In this document: positions 18,962-26,893 of the stretch, piece by piece | How positions within the stretch are numbered: position 1 is the stretch's first letter | Layout: each line of letters starts with the position of its first letter | NCBI RefSeq assembly: GCF_004153445.1 | Contig: NZ_SDQC01000004.1 | Span: forward strand, 372,001 to 436,000 | Reading direction: 5' to 3' | From: Allopusillimonas soli | GTDB lineage: Bacteria > Pseudomonadota > Gammaproteobacteria > Burkholderiales > Burkholderiaceae_B | DNA length: 64,000 nt | Translations under genes and position numbers: made by a program | The notes under the pieces: generated by a model | What the model was told of the DNA's origin: nothing | The model's database searches: none | Seen by the model: the letters and a program-made list of their open reading frames with translations, nothing else

Positions 18962-20128
18962 ATGAAAATAGTAGACATACGCGAAGTCACGCTGCCCATC
19001 AGCTCCTCCATCCGCAACGCCTACATCGACTTCAGCAAAATGACGCTGAGCTTGGTGGCAGTCATCACGGATGTCGTACGCGACGGCCACCCGGTCGTGG
19101 GGTACGGCTTCAACTCCAATGGCCGCTACGGTCAGGGAAGCCTGATGCGTGAACGATTCATACCGCGTATTCTGGAAGCCGAACCAGCCTCCCTGCTCAA
19201 CGATGCGGGCGACAATCTGGACCCGCACAAGATTTGGCAGCGCATGTTCATCAACGAGAAGCCCGGCGGACACGGCGAGCGTTCCGTCGCCATGGGCACC
19301 ATGGATATGGCGATATGGGATGCCGTGGCCAAGATTGCCGGCAAGCCGCTGTTCCAGCATCTGGCGGACGCCTATGGCAACGGGCAGCCGGATCGCAAGG
19401 TTTTCGTGTATGCGGCTGGCGGCTATTACTACCCCGGCCAGGATCTCGGCAAACTCAAGGACGAGATGCGCAGCTATATCGATCGAGGCTATACCGTGGT
19501 GAAAAAGAAAATCGGCGGCGCCTCGCTCGATGAGGACCTGCGCCGCATCGATGCCATACTGAGTGTTCTTCAGGATGGCCAGCGTCTGGCGGTTGACGCC
19601 AACGGGCGATTTGACCTGGATACCGCCATCGCCTACGCCAAGGCGCTGTCGCAGTACGAGCTATTCTGGTACGAGGAGGCGGGCGATCCGCTGGACTTTG
19701 AATTGCAGGCCACGTTGCGAAACTATTACGACAAGCCCATGGCCACGGGCGAGAACCTGTTTTCGATGCAGGACGCGCGCAATCTGATCCGCTACGGCGG
19801 CATGCGTGCCGATCGGGATTGGCTGCAGTTCGACTGTGCATTGAGCTATGGCCTGGTCGAGTACCTGCGCACACTGGATATGCTGCATCAACACGGATGG
19901 TCCCGCAGGCGCTGCATTCCGCATGGCGGGCATCAGATGTCGCTGAATATCGCGGCGGGCCTGGGCCTGGGCGGCAACGAGTCGTATCCGGATCTGTTCC
20001 AGCCGTTTGGTGGTTTTCCGGATGGGGTACGTGTGGAGGATGGGCACATCACGATGCCTGATCTGCCGGGCATCGGGTTCGAGGGCAAGGCCGATCTCTA
20101 CGCACAGATGCGCAAGCTTTCGGCCTAG
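18962..20128 (+). CDS. tarD: D(-)-tartrate dehydratase homologue (enolase superfamily)
   Basis: A 388-residue enolase-superfamily enzyme that should dehydrate D-tartrate to oxaloacetate in the cytoplasm. It closely matches, from memory, the Bradyrhizobium D-tartrate dehydratase along its whole length (for example SSIRNAYIDFSKM, FNSNGRYGQG, INEKPGGHGERSV, VYAAGGYYYPGQ, DRDWLQFDCALSYGL). The catalytic set is intact: KxK lysines in VVKKKIGG (about residues 182-184), metal ligands in VDANGRF, WYEEAGDP and TGEN, and His in PHGGHQMS. It stands alone with no adjacent transporter or regulator, though Bug receptors nearby could serve tartrate. Confidence in this specific function is unusually high for the superfamily. 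Confidence 0.92.
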   Translation: MKIVDIREVTLPISSSIRNAYIDFSKMTLSLVAVITDVVRDGHPVVGYGFNSNGRYGQGSLMRERFIPRILEAEPASLLNDAGDNLDPHKIWQRMFINEKPGGHGERSVAMGTMDMAIWDAVAKIAGKPLFQHLADAYGNGQPDRKVFVYAAGGYYYPGQDLGKLKDEMRSYIDRGYTVVKKKIGGASLDEDLRRIDAILSVLQDGQRLAVDANGRFDLDTAIAYAKALSQYELFWYEEAGDPLDFELQATLRNYYDKPMATGENLFSMQDARNLIRYGGMRADRDWLQFDCALSYGLVEYLRTLDMLHQHGWSRRRCIPHGGHQMSLNIAAGLGLGGNESYPDLFQPFGGFPDGVRVEDGHITMPDLPGIGFEGKADLYAQMRKLSA

Positions 20129-20318
20129 TGGCCGGGAGCCAAGCCTTGCGGGCCGGGCTGCCCTGGTAAAGGGCCACCGGCGAGTGCGGGTCAGGCGAGG
20201 ATAATTGGCACCATCAGAATAGTCAGAAATGGCTCTCGTCAGTGGGCCAATGTACCGTTATAGTGATCGCACAGGCGTCGGCAAGACAGCCTGTCGTCAT
20301 GCACTGAGGGAGCATCCC

Positions 20319-20762
20319 ATGGTACGTCACATTCAGCCTGTTACCGAAGCCGATCACGACGCTTGGCTGCCTTTATGGCACGGCTATCAGGCGTTTTACA
20401 AAGTGGACATCAGCCCGCGGGCAACCGAAGCGGCCTGGGCCCGGTTTTTGGACGAGACCGAACCGATGCATGCCGCCTTGCTGCGCGAGGACGGGCGAGC
20501 CATAGGCGTGGTGCACTGGATCTATCACCGGTCCACCTGGACCGAGGGCAACTATTGCTACCTGCAGGATCTTTTCGTGGCGCCGGACAGCCGCAAGGGT
20601 GGGGCCGGCACTGCGCTCATCCGGTTTGTTTACGATCATGCGTCGCGGGAGGGCGCATCCCGCGTGTACTGGCTTACGCACAAGACCAACGAGACCGGCA
20701 TTTCGCTTTACAGGAAAGTGGCCGACGAATCCGGATTCATACAGTTTAGGCACGCGCTCTGA
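20319..20762 (+). CDS. GNAT family N-acetyltransferase
   Basis: A 147-residue acetyltransferase that transfers an acetyl group from acetyl-CoA to an amine. The acetyl-CoA loop is seen as LFVAPDSRKGGAGTALI (a variant of the Q/RxxGxG/A motif), followed by a long helix and VYWLTHKTNETGISLYRKV. ATG 20319 has GAGGGAG upstream and fits family length. The aminotransferase gene begins 45 bp downstream on the same strand, so co-transcription is plausible. Substrate unknown. Confidence 0.88.
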   Translation: MVRHIQPVTEADHDAWLPLWHGYQAFYKVDISPRATEAAWARFLDETEPMHAALLREDGRAIGVVHWIYHRSTWTEGNYCYLQDLFVAPDSRKGGAGTALIRFVYDHASREGASRVYWLTHKTNETGISLYRKVADESGFIQFRHAL

Positions 20763-20807
20763 GCCCGCCTATTTTTTCTTTTTCTATTTGAGATACAGGA
20801 CACAGCC

Positions 20808-22175
20808 ATGGCCACTTTGACCGATGCGCAACAGCGCGATGTGCAATATCAATTGCATCCCTACACCAATGCGGTCAAGCACCAGTCCATAGGGCCGCGG
20901 ATTATCGAACGTGGAGAAGGCATCTATGTGTACGATGATCAGGGCAATAAATATCTGGAAGCCATGGCCGGGTTGTGGAGCGTTGCCGTGGGTTTCGGCG
21001 AGCCGCGCCTGGTGGAGGCTGCCACGCGCCAGATGCAGAAGCTGCCTTACTATCACACCTTCACGCACAAGTCGCATGGACCATCGATTGCGCTGGCGGA
21101 GAAACTTATCGGCTACACGCAGGGCCGCATGGCTAGCGCCTTTTTCACCAATTCGGGCTCCGAGGCCAACGACACCGTCATCAAGATGGTGTGGTACTAC
21201 AACAATGCCCTTGATCGCCCGGAAAAAAAGAAGATCATCGCCCGGGAGAAGGGCTACCATGGCGTGACGGTTGCATCGGGCAGTATGACTGGCCTGCCGG
21301 CCAATCATCGCGATTTCGACCTGCCGCTGCCTCGGATCAAACATACAAGCTGTCCGCATTACTACCACGGCGCCCGGCCTGGCGAGTCCGAGGAAGCATT
21401 TGCCACGCGCATGGCCGAGGACCTCGAGGCGCTGATCTTGAAAGAGGGGCCGGAGACAGTGGCCGCGTTCATTGGCGAGCCGGTTATGGGGGCGGGAGGG
21501 GTCATTGTCCCGCCACGCACATACTGGGACAAGATTCAGGCCGTCTGCCGCAAGTACGACATGCTCGTGATTGCCGACGAGGTTATCACGGGCTTTGGCC
21601 GCCTGGGCACCTTGTTTGGTTCGGAACGCTTCAACATCGAGCCCGACATCATGGTGCTGTCCAAGCAGATTTCGTCTTCCTATCAGCCCCTGGCGGCAGT
21701 CCTCATCAATGATAAAGTCGCGTCGGTGGTATCCAGCCACAGCGGCAAGCTCGGAACGTTCGGCCATGGATACACGGCCAGCGGCCATCCTGTTGCCACG
21801 GCTGTCGGCCTGGAGAATCTGAACATTATCGAAGAGCGTGGCCTCGTCCAGAATGCTGCCGAATCCGGCGAGGTATTGCAGCAGGCGCTTCGCGACATGG
21901 CCGGCCATCCGCTGGTAGGTGAAGTGCGCGGCGTGGGTCTGATCGCAGCGGTTGAAATGGTGGCAGACAAGGAAAGCCATCGGCCCTTCGAACCGGTCGG
22001 CACGATAGGCGCGCCGCTGTATGAGCGCGCGCACGAGCACGGCCTGATCGTGCGCGCCATCGGCGACACCATTGCCTTTTGCCCGCCGCTGATCATCACG
22101 CGCGAGGAAGTCCACGACATGGTCGGCCGCTTCGCGCGCGCGCTTGATGACGTTTATAAACAGCGCAAGGCGTAG
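20808..22175 (+). CDS. Class-III aminotransferase (omega-amino acid:pyruvate aminotransferase type)
   Basis: A 455-residue PLP enzyme. The family motifs appear in order: LEAMAGLWSVAVGFGEPRL, SGSEANDTVIKM, GYHGVTVASGSMTGL, GEPVMGAGGVIVPP, VIADEVITGFGRLG and the PLP lysine in MVLSKQISSSYQPL (about residue 286). Members move the amino group of beta-alanine, putrescine, taurine or related omega-amines to pyruvate or 2-oxoglutarate. It probably lies in one unit with the GNAT gene and ends convergent with an alpha/beta hydrolase gene. The exact amine is not predictable. Confidence 0.92.
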   Translation: MATLTDAQQRDVQYQLHPYTNAVKHQSIGPRIIERGEGIYVYDDQGNKYLEAMAGLWSVAVGFGEPRLVEAATRQMQKLPYYHTFTHKSHGPSIALAEKLIGYTQGRMASAFFTNSGSEANDTVIKMVWYYNNALDRPEKKKIIAREKGYHGVTVASGSMTGLPANHRDFDLPLPRIKHTSCPHYYHGARPGESEEAFATRMAEDLEALILKEGPETVAAFIGEPVMGAGGVIVPPRTYWDKIQAVCRKYDMLVIADEVITGFGRLGTLFGSERFNIEPDIMVLSKQISSSYQPLAAVLINDKVASVVSSHSGKLGTFGHGYTASGHPVATAVGLENLNIIEERGLVQNAAESGEVLQQALRDMAGHPLVGEVRGVGLIAAVEMVADKESHRPFEPVGTIGAPLYERAHEHGLIVRAIGDTIAFCPPLIITREEVHDMVGRFARALDDVYKQRKA

Positions 22176-22184
22176 CCGGGAAAA

Positions 22185-22246
22185 GCGGGCCAGTGTGTGC
22201 CGCATGTCGGTGAGTGCGGGGCCTGCTATGGCAAGGACTGGCCCGC
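22185..22246. terminator. Long-range inverted repeat at convergent gene ends
   Basis: GCGGGCCAGT at 22185-22194 is perfectly complementary to ACTGGCCCGC at 22237-22246, across a 42-nt loop that contains the hydrolase stop codon. A hairpin here could limit read-through between the converging aminotransferase and hydrolase genes. It lacks a T-tract. Confidence 0.3.
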
Positions 22247-22996
22247 CTGCAGGAAAGCCAGCAGCGCTCGCTCGAATAATACCGGCTGCTCGAGATGCGC
22301 GGCATGGCCACTGAAAGGCAATATGGCAAGATGTGAATGGGGCAGGGCGCGCTGAAGCTCCAGCGCGCTCGAGGGCGGATGGCTGCGCTCCGCCTCGCCG
22401 AGTATGATCAGGGCCGGCGTTTCGACTTGATCCAGGCATCCCGTGTAATCTGCCTGCGCAAATGCGCGGACGGCATGCACGGCGGCTTGCCGCGTCATGC
22501 CTTGCGCTGCCCGTAGGCACGCATCGAACAGGTCTGTATTTGCCTCGGGCTGGGCAAGCCAGTGCCGAATCGTGTCGCGCGCAAGCTCGGCGGGCGCCAG
22601 GCTTTCCAGGCGGCGCAATGTTTCCTCCAGACTCTCGAATCGTCTTGCGGCATGTACCTTCAGGCCCGCGCCATAAAGTATTGCGCCATGCAGCCGATCG
22701 GCGTGCTCAAGCAGCAGTTGCTGCACGACAAAGCCGCTCATGGAGTGGCCCAGGACAAAGAACCGCTGTATCTGCAACTGATCGGCCAGGCAGAGTGCGG
22801 CTTTGGCGAAGTCGCCTATCGATGCGAGTGGCGCCTGTATCGACGACGCTCCGAAGCCAGGCCAGTCTGGCATGATCACGTCGTAGTGATGGGAAAGCCG
22901 GCCAGCCATGTCGGCGAAGAAGGCGCCCGAGGAAGCAAATCCATGCAGCAGAAATAATGCCGGGCCGCGACCCGCGCCGATTCGCCGATGATGCAT
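22226..22996 (-). CDS. Alpha/beta hydrolase
   Basis: A 256-residue alpha/beta-fold hydrolase with oxyanion motif LFLLHGFASSG, nucleophile elbow VLGHSMSGF (Ser) and late catalytic His in FSGHAAHLEQP. The start ATG 22996 lies 12 bp after the Bug stop; a TTG overlapping that stop is an alternative. It is the last gene of a minus-strand set with a Bug receptor and an MBL-fold hydrolase, suggesting uptake and hydrolysis of an ester or lactone. Related proteins include 3-oxoadipate enol-lactonase and C-C hydrolases, so the substrate stays open. Confidence 0.85.
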   Translation of the reverse strand: MHHRRIGAGRGPALFLLHGFASSGAFFADMAGRLSHHYDVIMPDWPGFGASSIQAPLASIGDFAKAALCLADQLQIQRFFVLGHSMSGFVVQQLLLEHADRLHGAILYGAGLKVHAARRFESLEETLRRLESLAPAELARDTIRHWLAQPEANTDLFDACLRAAQGMTRQAAVHAVRAFAQADYTGCLDQVETPALIILGEAERSHPPSSALELQRALPHSHLAILPFSGHAAHLEQPVLFERALLAFLQAGQSLP

Positions 22997-23007
22997 GACG
23001 GGCCTTG

Positions 23008-23988
23008 TCAATTGATTTTCACACCTGCCTTGTTGATGACGTCTTGCCAATAGGGTGCTTCCTTGGCCAGATTCTGCTGAAACTGTTCCGCCGAACTGGG
23101 GTTGACGACAAAACCAAGTCGGGTCATCTTTTTTTCCACTTCTGGGTTGGCGAGCACTTTCTGCATGGCCGCATTGAGCGTATTAATGATGTCCGGACTG
23201 GTGCCTGCAGGTGCGGCAAGGCCCCACCAATTACTGACTACTGCCTGGCCGATTCCCAGTTCATGGGTCGTCGGCACATCGGGGAGCGCCTCGAAGCGCT
23301 TCTGTGCGGCCACCGCCAGCGGCACAATCTTGCCAGTGGAAAGATAGGATGCAGCGATGCCGTATCCGCCGATATAGACTTGAATTTCATTGGATAACAG
23401 CGCCTGGACTCCAGGCCCCGAGCCACGATATTGCACGGCTACCATCTTGCCACCGATTGCTTCGGAAAGCATCCAGCCAGACAGCGCGGGTGTTGTGCCG
23501 GCGCCCGGCGTACCGTAGTTCAGCGTTCCCGGATGCTCATGCGCATATGCCTTGAACTCCGCAAAATTCTTTGCCGGAACCTGCGTATTCATGTAAATGA
23601 ATGCCGGTACATCCACCACTTTTGTCACAGGGGCAAGATCCTTGAGCGGGTCGTAGCCCATATCCTTATACAGAAACTGATTGATGACGAAGTTGTTGGT
23701 GGCGCCCAGCAGCAAGGTATAGCCATCGGGTTCCGCACGCGCCACATACTGTGATCCAATATTTCCGCCCGCGCCGCTTTTGTATTCCAGCACGATGGTT
23801 TGCCCCAGCTCTTCGGCAAGGAATGGCTGTATGACACGCATGACGATGTCGCTGGCTGCGCCAGGGGAATAAGGGAGCACAACGCGTATGGGCTGCTGGT
23901 CGGGATATGCGGCATAGGCTGCGCCACTTGCGCCGGCCAGCAGCACTGCCGCGAGCCATACCTTGAATGACAAAATTTTGTTCAGCAT
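23008..23988 (-). CDS. Bug/TctC-type periplasmic solute receptor
   Basis: A 326-residue receptor with signal peptide MLNKILSFKVWLAAVLLAGA cleaved near AYA. Typical motifs follow: IRVVLPYSPGAASDIVMRV, EYKSGAGGNIGSQYVARAEPDGY and LPDVPTTHELGIG. The usual ENKPGA segment has become EYKSGA here, a small ligand-site variation. It lies between the MBL-fold hydrolase gene (38 bp upstream) and the alpha/beta hydrolase gene and probably belongs to that operon. No TctAB partner is adjacent. Confidence 0.92.
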   Translation of the reverse strand: MLNKILSFKVWLAAVLLAGASGAAYAAYPDQQPIRVVLPYSPGAASDIVMRVIQPFLAEELGQTIVLEYKSGAGGNIGSQYVARAEPDGYTLLLGATNNFVINQFLYKDMGYDPLKDLAPVTKVVDVPAFIYMNTQVPAKNFAEFKAYAHEHPGTLNYGTPGAGTTPALSGWMLSEAIGGKMVAVQYRGSGPGVQALLSNEIQVYIGGYGIAASYLSTGKIVPLAVAAQKRFEALPDVPTTHELGIGQAVVSNWWGLAAPAGTSPDIINTLNAAMQKVLANPEVEKKMTRLGFVVNPSSAEQFQQNLAKEAPYWQDVINKAGVKIN

Positions 23989-24026
23989 GCTGGCCTCCTG
24001 TGATTGCGTTGACGGACGTGAAATGG

Positions 24027-24920
24027 CTAGAGGTCGATACGCATCAGATCGTGCGCAAGTCGCAACTCGCCCGAATAATGTTGACGTATATCGGACGCTA
24101 CCTCATCCAGCCTGTCCGGACCCATCAGATCAATCGGAAGGTGGTTGCCCGCCGCTCGTTTTATGACCGGACTGGTTGAGTCGAAATGGCCGAAGTGCGT
24201 GGCCACCAGGCTCTTGACCCCTGCTCTGGATGCGATCTGCCCGAGCTGCAGCGGGCTGGTATGGGCATAGGTGCCCACACCCGACTTGGCCCGGTGTGCC
24301 AAAAAGGATTCGGGAAAGGTGCATTCATGTATCAGCAGGTCGGCATCCTGCGCCAGCCGTACCATTGACTCGCACGGTGCCGTGTCTCCGCTGAAGGCAA
24401 TGACCTTGCCTTCGGCTTCGAAGCGGATGCCGAAACAGTCGGTGATCTCGGTCGGAATGTGGTCCACCAGATCAATATGCACTTTGACATCCTCGTCCTG
24501 GTACATCAGCCCTGGCGCAACCTCCGTCACTTCCGGACGTATGGCCTGCATGTTCTTCTGGCGCACCGCGTAGGACGCCCGCGCCTGGATATCGAGCTTG
24601 AAGGCGCCTTTTTCAAAGGAATGATCGACAAAATCCTGCGTGCCTCTTGGCCCGAAGACGGCCAGTCTGCCTTCCCGGTTGAATACCCAACTGGACAGAA
24701 CAAAAAATGGCAGGCCGCACACGTGATCGTAGTGCAGATGGCTAAGAAATACCCAGGGCACGTCGGCGGGATTGATATTGGCCCGGACCATTTGACGTGT
24801 GGAGCCTTCCCCGCAGTCAAACAAAAAATTGCGGCCGTTATCCAGTGTCACCAGTATGGACGACTGGGCCCGGTCGGGGTCCGGCAATGCTGCGCCGGTA
24901 CCAAGCATCGTGATTCTCAA
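24027..24920 (-). CDS. MBL-fold metallo-hydrolase (RNase Z/arylsulfatase-like group)
   Basis: A 297-residue metallo-beta-lactamase-fold hydrolase. The dinuclear zinc motif SHLHYDHVCGLP (HxHxDH) is intact. Further ligands are likely in AFSGDTAPCESM (Asp), HECTFPESF and THFGHFD (late His). The N terminus MRITMLGTGAALPDPDRAQSS resembles the RNase Z-like group, but such proteins in catabolic operons usually act on small molecules. It is followed by Bug and alpha/beta hydrolase genes, so an ester, lactone or enol-lactone substrate is likelier than tRNA. Confidence 0.85.
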   Translation of the reverse strand: MRITMLGTGAALPDPDRAQSSILVTLDNGRNFLFDCGEGSTRQMVRANINPADVPWVFLSHLHYDHVCGLPFFVLSSWVFNREGRLAVFGPRGTQDFVDHSFEKGAFKLDIQARASYAVRQKNMQAIRPEVTEVAPGLMYQDEDVKVHIDLVDHIPTEITDCFGIRFEAEGKVIAFSGDTAPCESMVRLAQDADLLIHECTFPESFLAHRAKSGVGTYAHTSPLQLGQIASRAGVKSLVATHFGHFDSTSPVIKRAAGNHLPIDLMGPDRLDEVASDIRQHYSGELRLAHDLMRIDL

Positions 24921-24953
24921 GACAGTCTCCCGATAAAGCGCTTTTATAAATCA

Positions 24954-24977
24954 TAAAGTCCGTTTTTTAGTACTTTA
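24954..24977. promoter_or_regulatory. Candidate GntR operator upstream of the MBL-fold operon
   Basis: TAAAGT and ACTTTA form a 6-bp inverted pair separated by 12 nt in an AT-rich stretch 34 bp upstream of the MBL-fold gene start. It is well placed to control the minus-strand operon, and the adjacent GntR protein is the obvious candidate regulator. The arms are short, so chance is possible. Confidence 0.3.
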
Positions 24978-25092
24978 AAGAAACTGCTTGAAATGTCAAC
25001 GAAATGGGGAAGGAAAATTGTGTCTTGCCCGGGTGGCTCAGGGTATGTACTGATAATGCGAGGCGCCCGGCATCACTATTTGCACGGCCTGA

Positions 25093-25842
25093 TCACTCGT
25101 CAAAAGGGTGGAAGTGTGTCTCGATATACAGATACTTGGCCGGATAGAGCACTCTGGCCGCATAGACGGTTTCTCCGCGTGCGTTCTTGGCAACCCGCAG
25201 CGCCTGGGCGACCGGAACACCGATCTCGACATCCAGGTGGCGAGCTGCCGTGGCGTCCGCGCCGCGTATGGTCAGCACTTGCGTGGCAGTGCGCAGTTCG
25301 CTGCGGAAATGGCGGGCCAGAACAGGCAGCACGGGCTCTGTTTCAAAGCGTTCCAGCTGGCGTTCGGCCAGTCGGCTGGCCACATACACGGTGTTCAAGC
25401 TGTACGGCAGTGAGTCTGTCCAATTCACGCGCATGGACCACCAGTAGCTGGACGCCACGTGCGCGTCTGCCAGCTCCGGCGGCAAGGAGCCGAGACCGGT
25501 TTCCAGCACATCGAAGCGCACCCGTAAGTGCTCGATATGCTTGACCAAACTCTTCCAGTCTGTCGGCAGCATAAGCCAGTGCTCCTTGGCCGCATCGCCT
25601 ATGACGTAAGTGCCTTTGCCGCGTGTGCGCTCTATAAGGCCTTCGGCTTCGAGCTCATCCAGCGCCGCGCGCAAAGTGGCGCGCGAAACACCGTACTCCC
25701 GCATCAACTCGGGCAGCGTGGGAATACGCGCACCCACGGGCCATTCGCCGCGTTCCAGGCGCGAACGCAGTACGTACTTGATCTTGAGCGACAGCGGCAG
25801 GCGCGATTGCCTGCGCAGCGCGGCGTTCAGGTTTTGGGTCAT
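25093..25842 (-). CDS. GntR family regulator (HutC-type, UTRA domain)
   Basis: A 249-residue regulator with an N-terminal GntR winged helix (LSLKIKYVLRSRLERGEWPVG, then YGVSRATLRAALDELEAEGLIERTRGKGTYV) and a C-terminal UTRA ligand domain. UTRA features include the late LRVAKNARGETVYAARVLYPAKYLYIE. It lies 172 bp upstream of the MBL-fold hydrolase gene on the same strand and probably represses that operon in response to its substrate. Confidence 0.9.
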   Translation of the reverse strand: MTQNLNAALRRQSRLPLSLKIKYVLRSRLERGEWPVGARIPTLPELMREYGVSRATLRAALDELEAEGLIERTRGKGTYVIGDAAKEHWLMLPTDWKSLVKHIEHLRVRFDVLETGLGSLPPELADAHVASSYWWSMRVNWTDSLPYSLNTVYVASRLAERQLERFETEPVLPVLARHFRSELRTATQVLTIRGADATAARHLDVEIGVPVAQALRVAKNARGETVYAARVLYPAKYLYIETHFHPFDE

Positions 25843-26038
25843 GCTTGTATGCTTTTGCTCGGACTGATCATCTTACCCCGACATCCGCCGGTGCATTAAA
25901 CGGCAGCGAACCGCGCGCGGTTCGCTAACGGACGGCAGCCAATACTAGAATATCGTCAGGCCATGGCGGCAAACAGCGGCGCGAGCCGGAAGAACGGGTG
26001 CCGGGTCTTTCCTTCAAGAATACAAACAAGGACGTATC

Positions 26039-26806
26039 GTGAACTTCATATTTCGCGGCGATGAAATGCTGGTGCGGGACGCAAGCGCCATGCTGCCCGA
26101 CGACGCCGTCTGTGACCTGCTGGGTCTGCAGGCCAAAAGCTTGCACCCCGTATGGCTGGGCCGGGATCCCGACTGCCGAACCTGCCATGTCGCACGGGAT
26201 GTCGAGCCGCCGCCAGGGCACGCATTCAGAAAGCTGCGCGCATTGCTGTCGGAGTTGGGCGACACCGCTGCCCTTGCCGGCAGGGCATTCCAGGTTGCAG
26301 AGTGGGTGCGCACCCATCGCTATTGCGGCGTATGCGCCACGCCCATGATCGAATCGGATGCGGAGTTATGCTTTCGATGCCCGTCGTGCCGCTTTGTCGC
26401 GTATCCGCGTATATCCCCGGCGATGATGGTGTTGATCAAACGCGGCGACAATATCCTGCTTGCCCAGCATGCCACCTATGCCACGGCGCGCTATACCGCA
26501 CTGGCTGGCTTTGTCGAGGCGGGGGAAAGTATCGAGCAAGCCATTCATCGTGAGGTGCATGAGGAAGTTGGTCTCAAAGTCGGGGATCTGCGCTATTTTG
26601 GCAGCCAGTCCTGGCCTTTTCCGCATTCGCTGATGATCGCCTTTACAGCCGAGTATGAAAGCGGCGACGTGCGCATACAGGAGGATGAAATCGCCGATGC
26701 GCGCTGGTTTGGCCCCGGAGATGACTTGCCGCCGATTCCCATGGTTGAATCCATTGCCGGGCGGCTCGTACGCGCGAATCTACCCGGCAGTTCAGAGGGA
26801 CGTTGA
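26039..26806 (+). CDS. nudC: NAD(+) diphosphatase NudC
   Basis: A 255-residue Nudix hydrolase that splits NADH/NAD to NMN(H) and AMP and can remove NAD caps from RNA. A zinc ribbon is present (RYCGVCATPM and FRCPSCRFVAYPR), then the Nudix box GFVEAGESIEQAIHREVHEE with VGL after it, and the NudC-specific SQSWPFPHSLMIAF. The start is a GTG at 26039. It is monocistronic, divergent from the GntR gene and convergent with an MFS gene. Confidence 0.95.
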   Translation: MNFIFRGDEMLVRDASAMLPDDAVCDLLGLQAKSLHPVWLGRDPDCRTCHVARDVEPPPGHAFRKLRALLSELGDTAALAGRAFQVAEWVRTHRYCGVCATPMIESDAELCFRCPSCRFVAYPRISPAMMVLIKRGDNILLAQHATYATARYTALAGFVEAGESIEQAIHREVHEEVGLKVGDLRYFGSQSWPFPHSLMIAFTAEYESGDVRIQEDEIADARWFGPGDDLPPIPMVESIAGRLVRANLPGSSEGR

Positions 26807-26893
26807 GAATACCGTCCTTGCGCGGCCTGCAATGCGTGCACTGCCGGCCGCGTTGCCGTCTCGGGGTGACTGTTCGTGGCGTTGCCGGCTGCT

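Noticed and set aside
20784-22520. Minus-strand frame of 578 codons
   Set aside because: It runs opposite the intact class-III aminotransferase gene and its composition is typical of a shadow frame.
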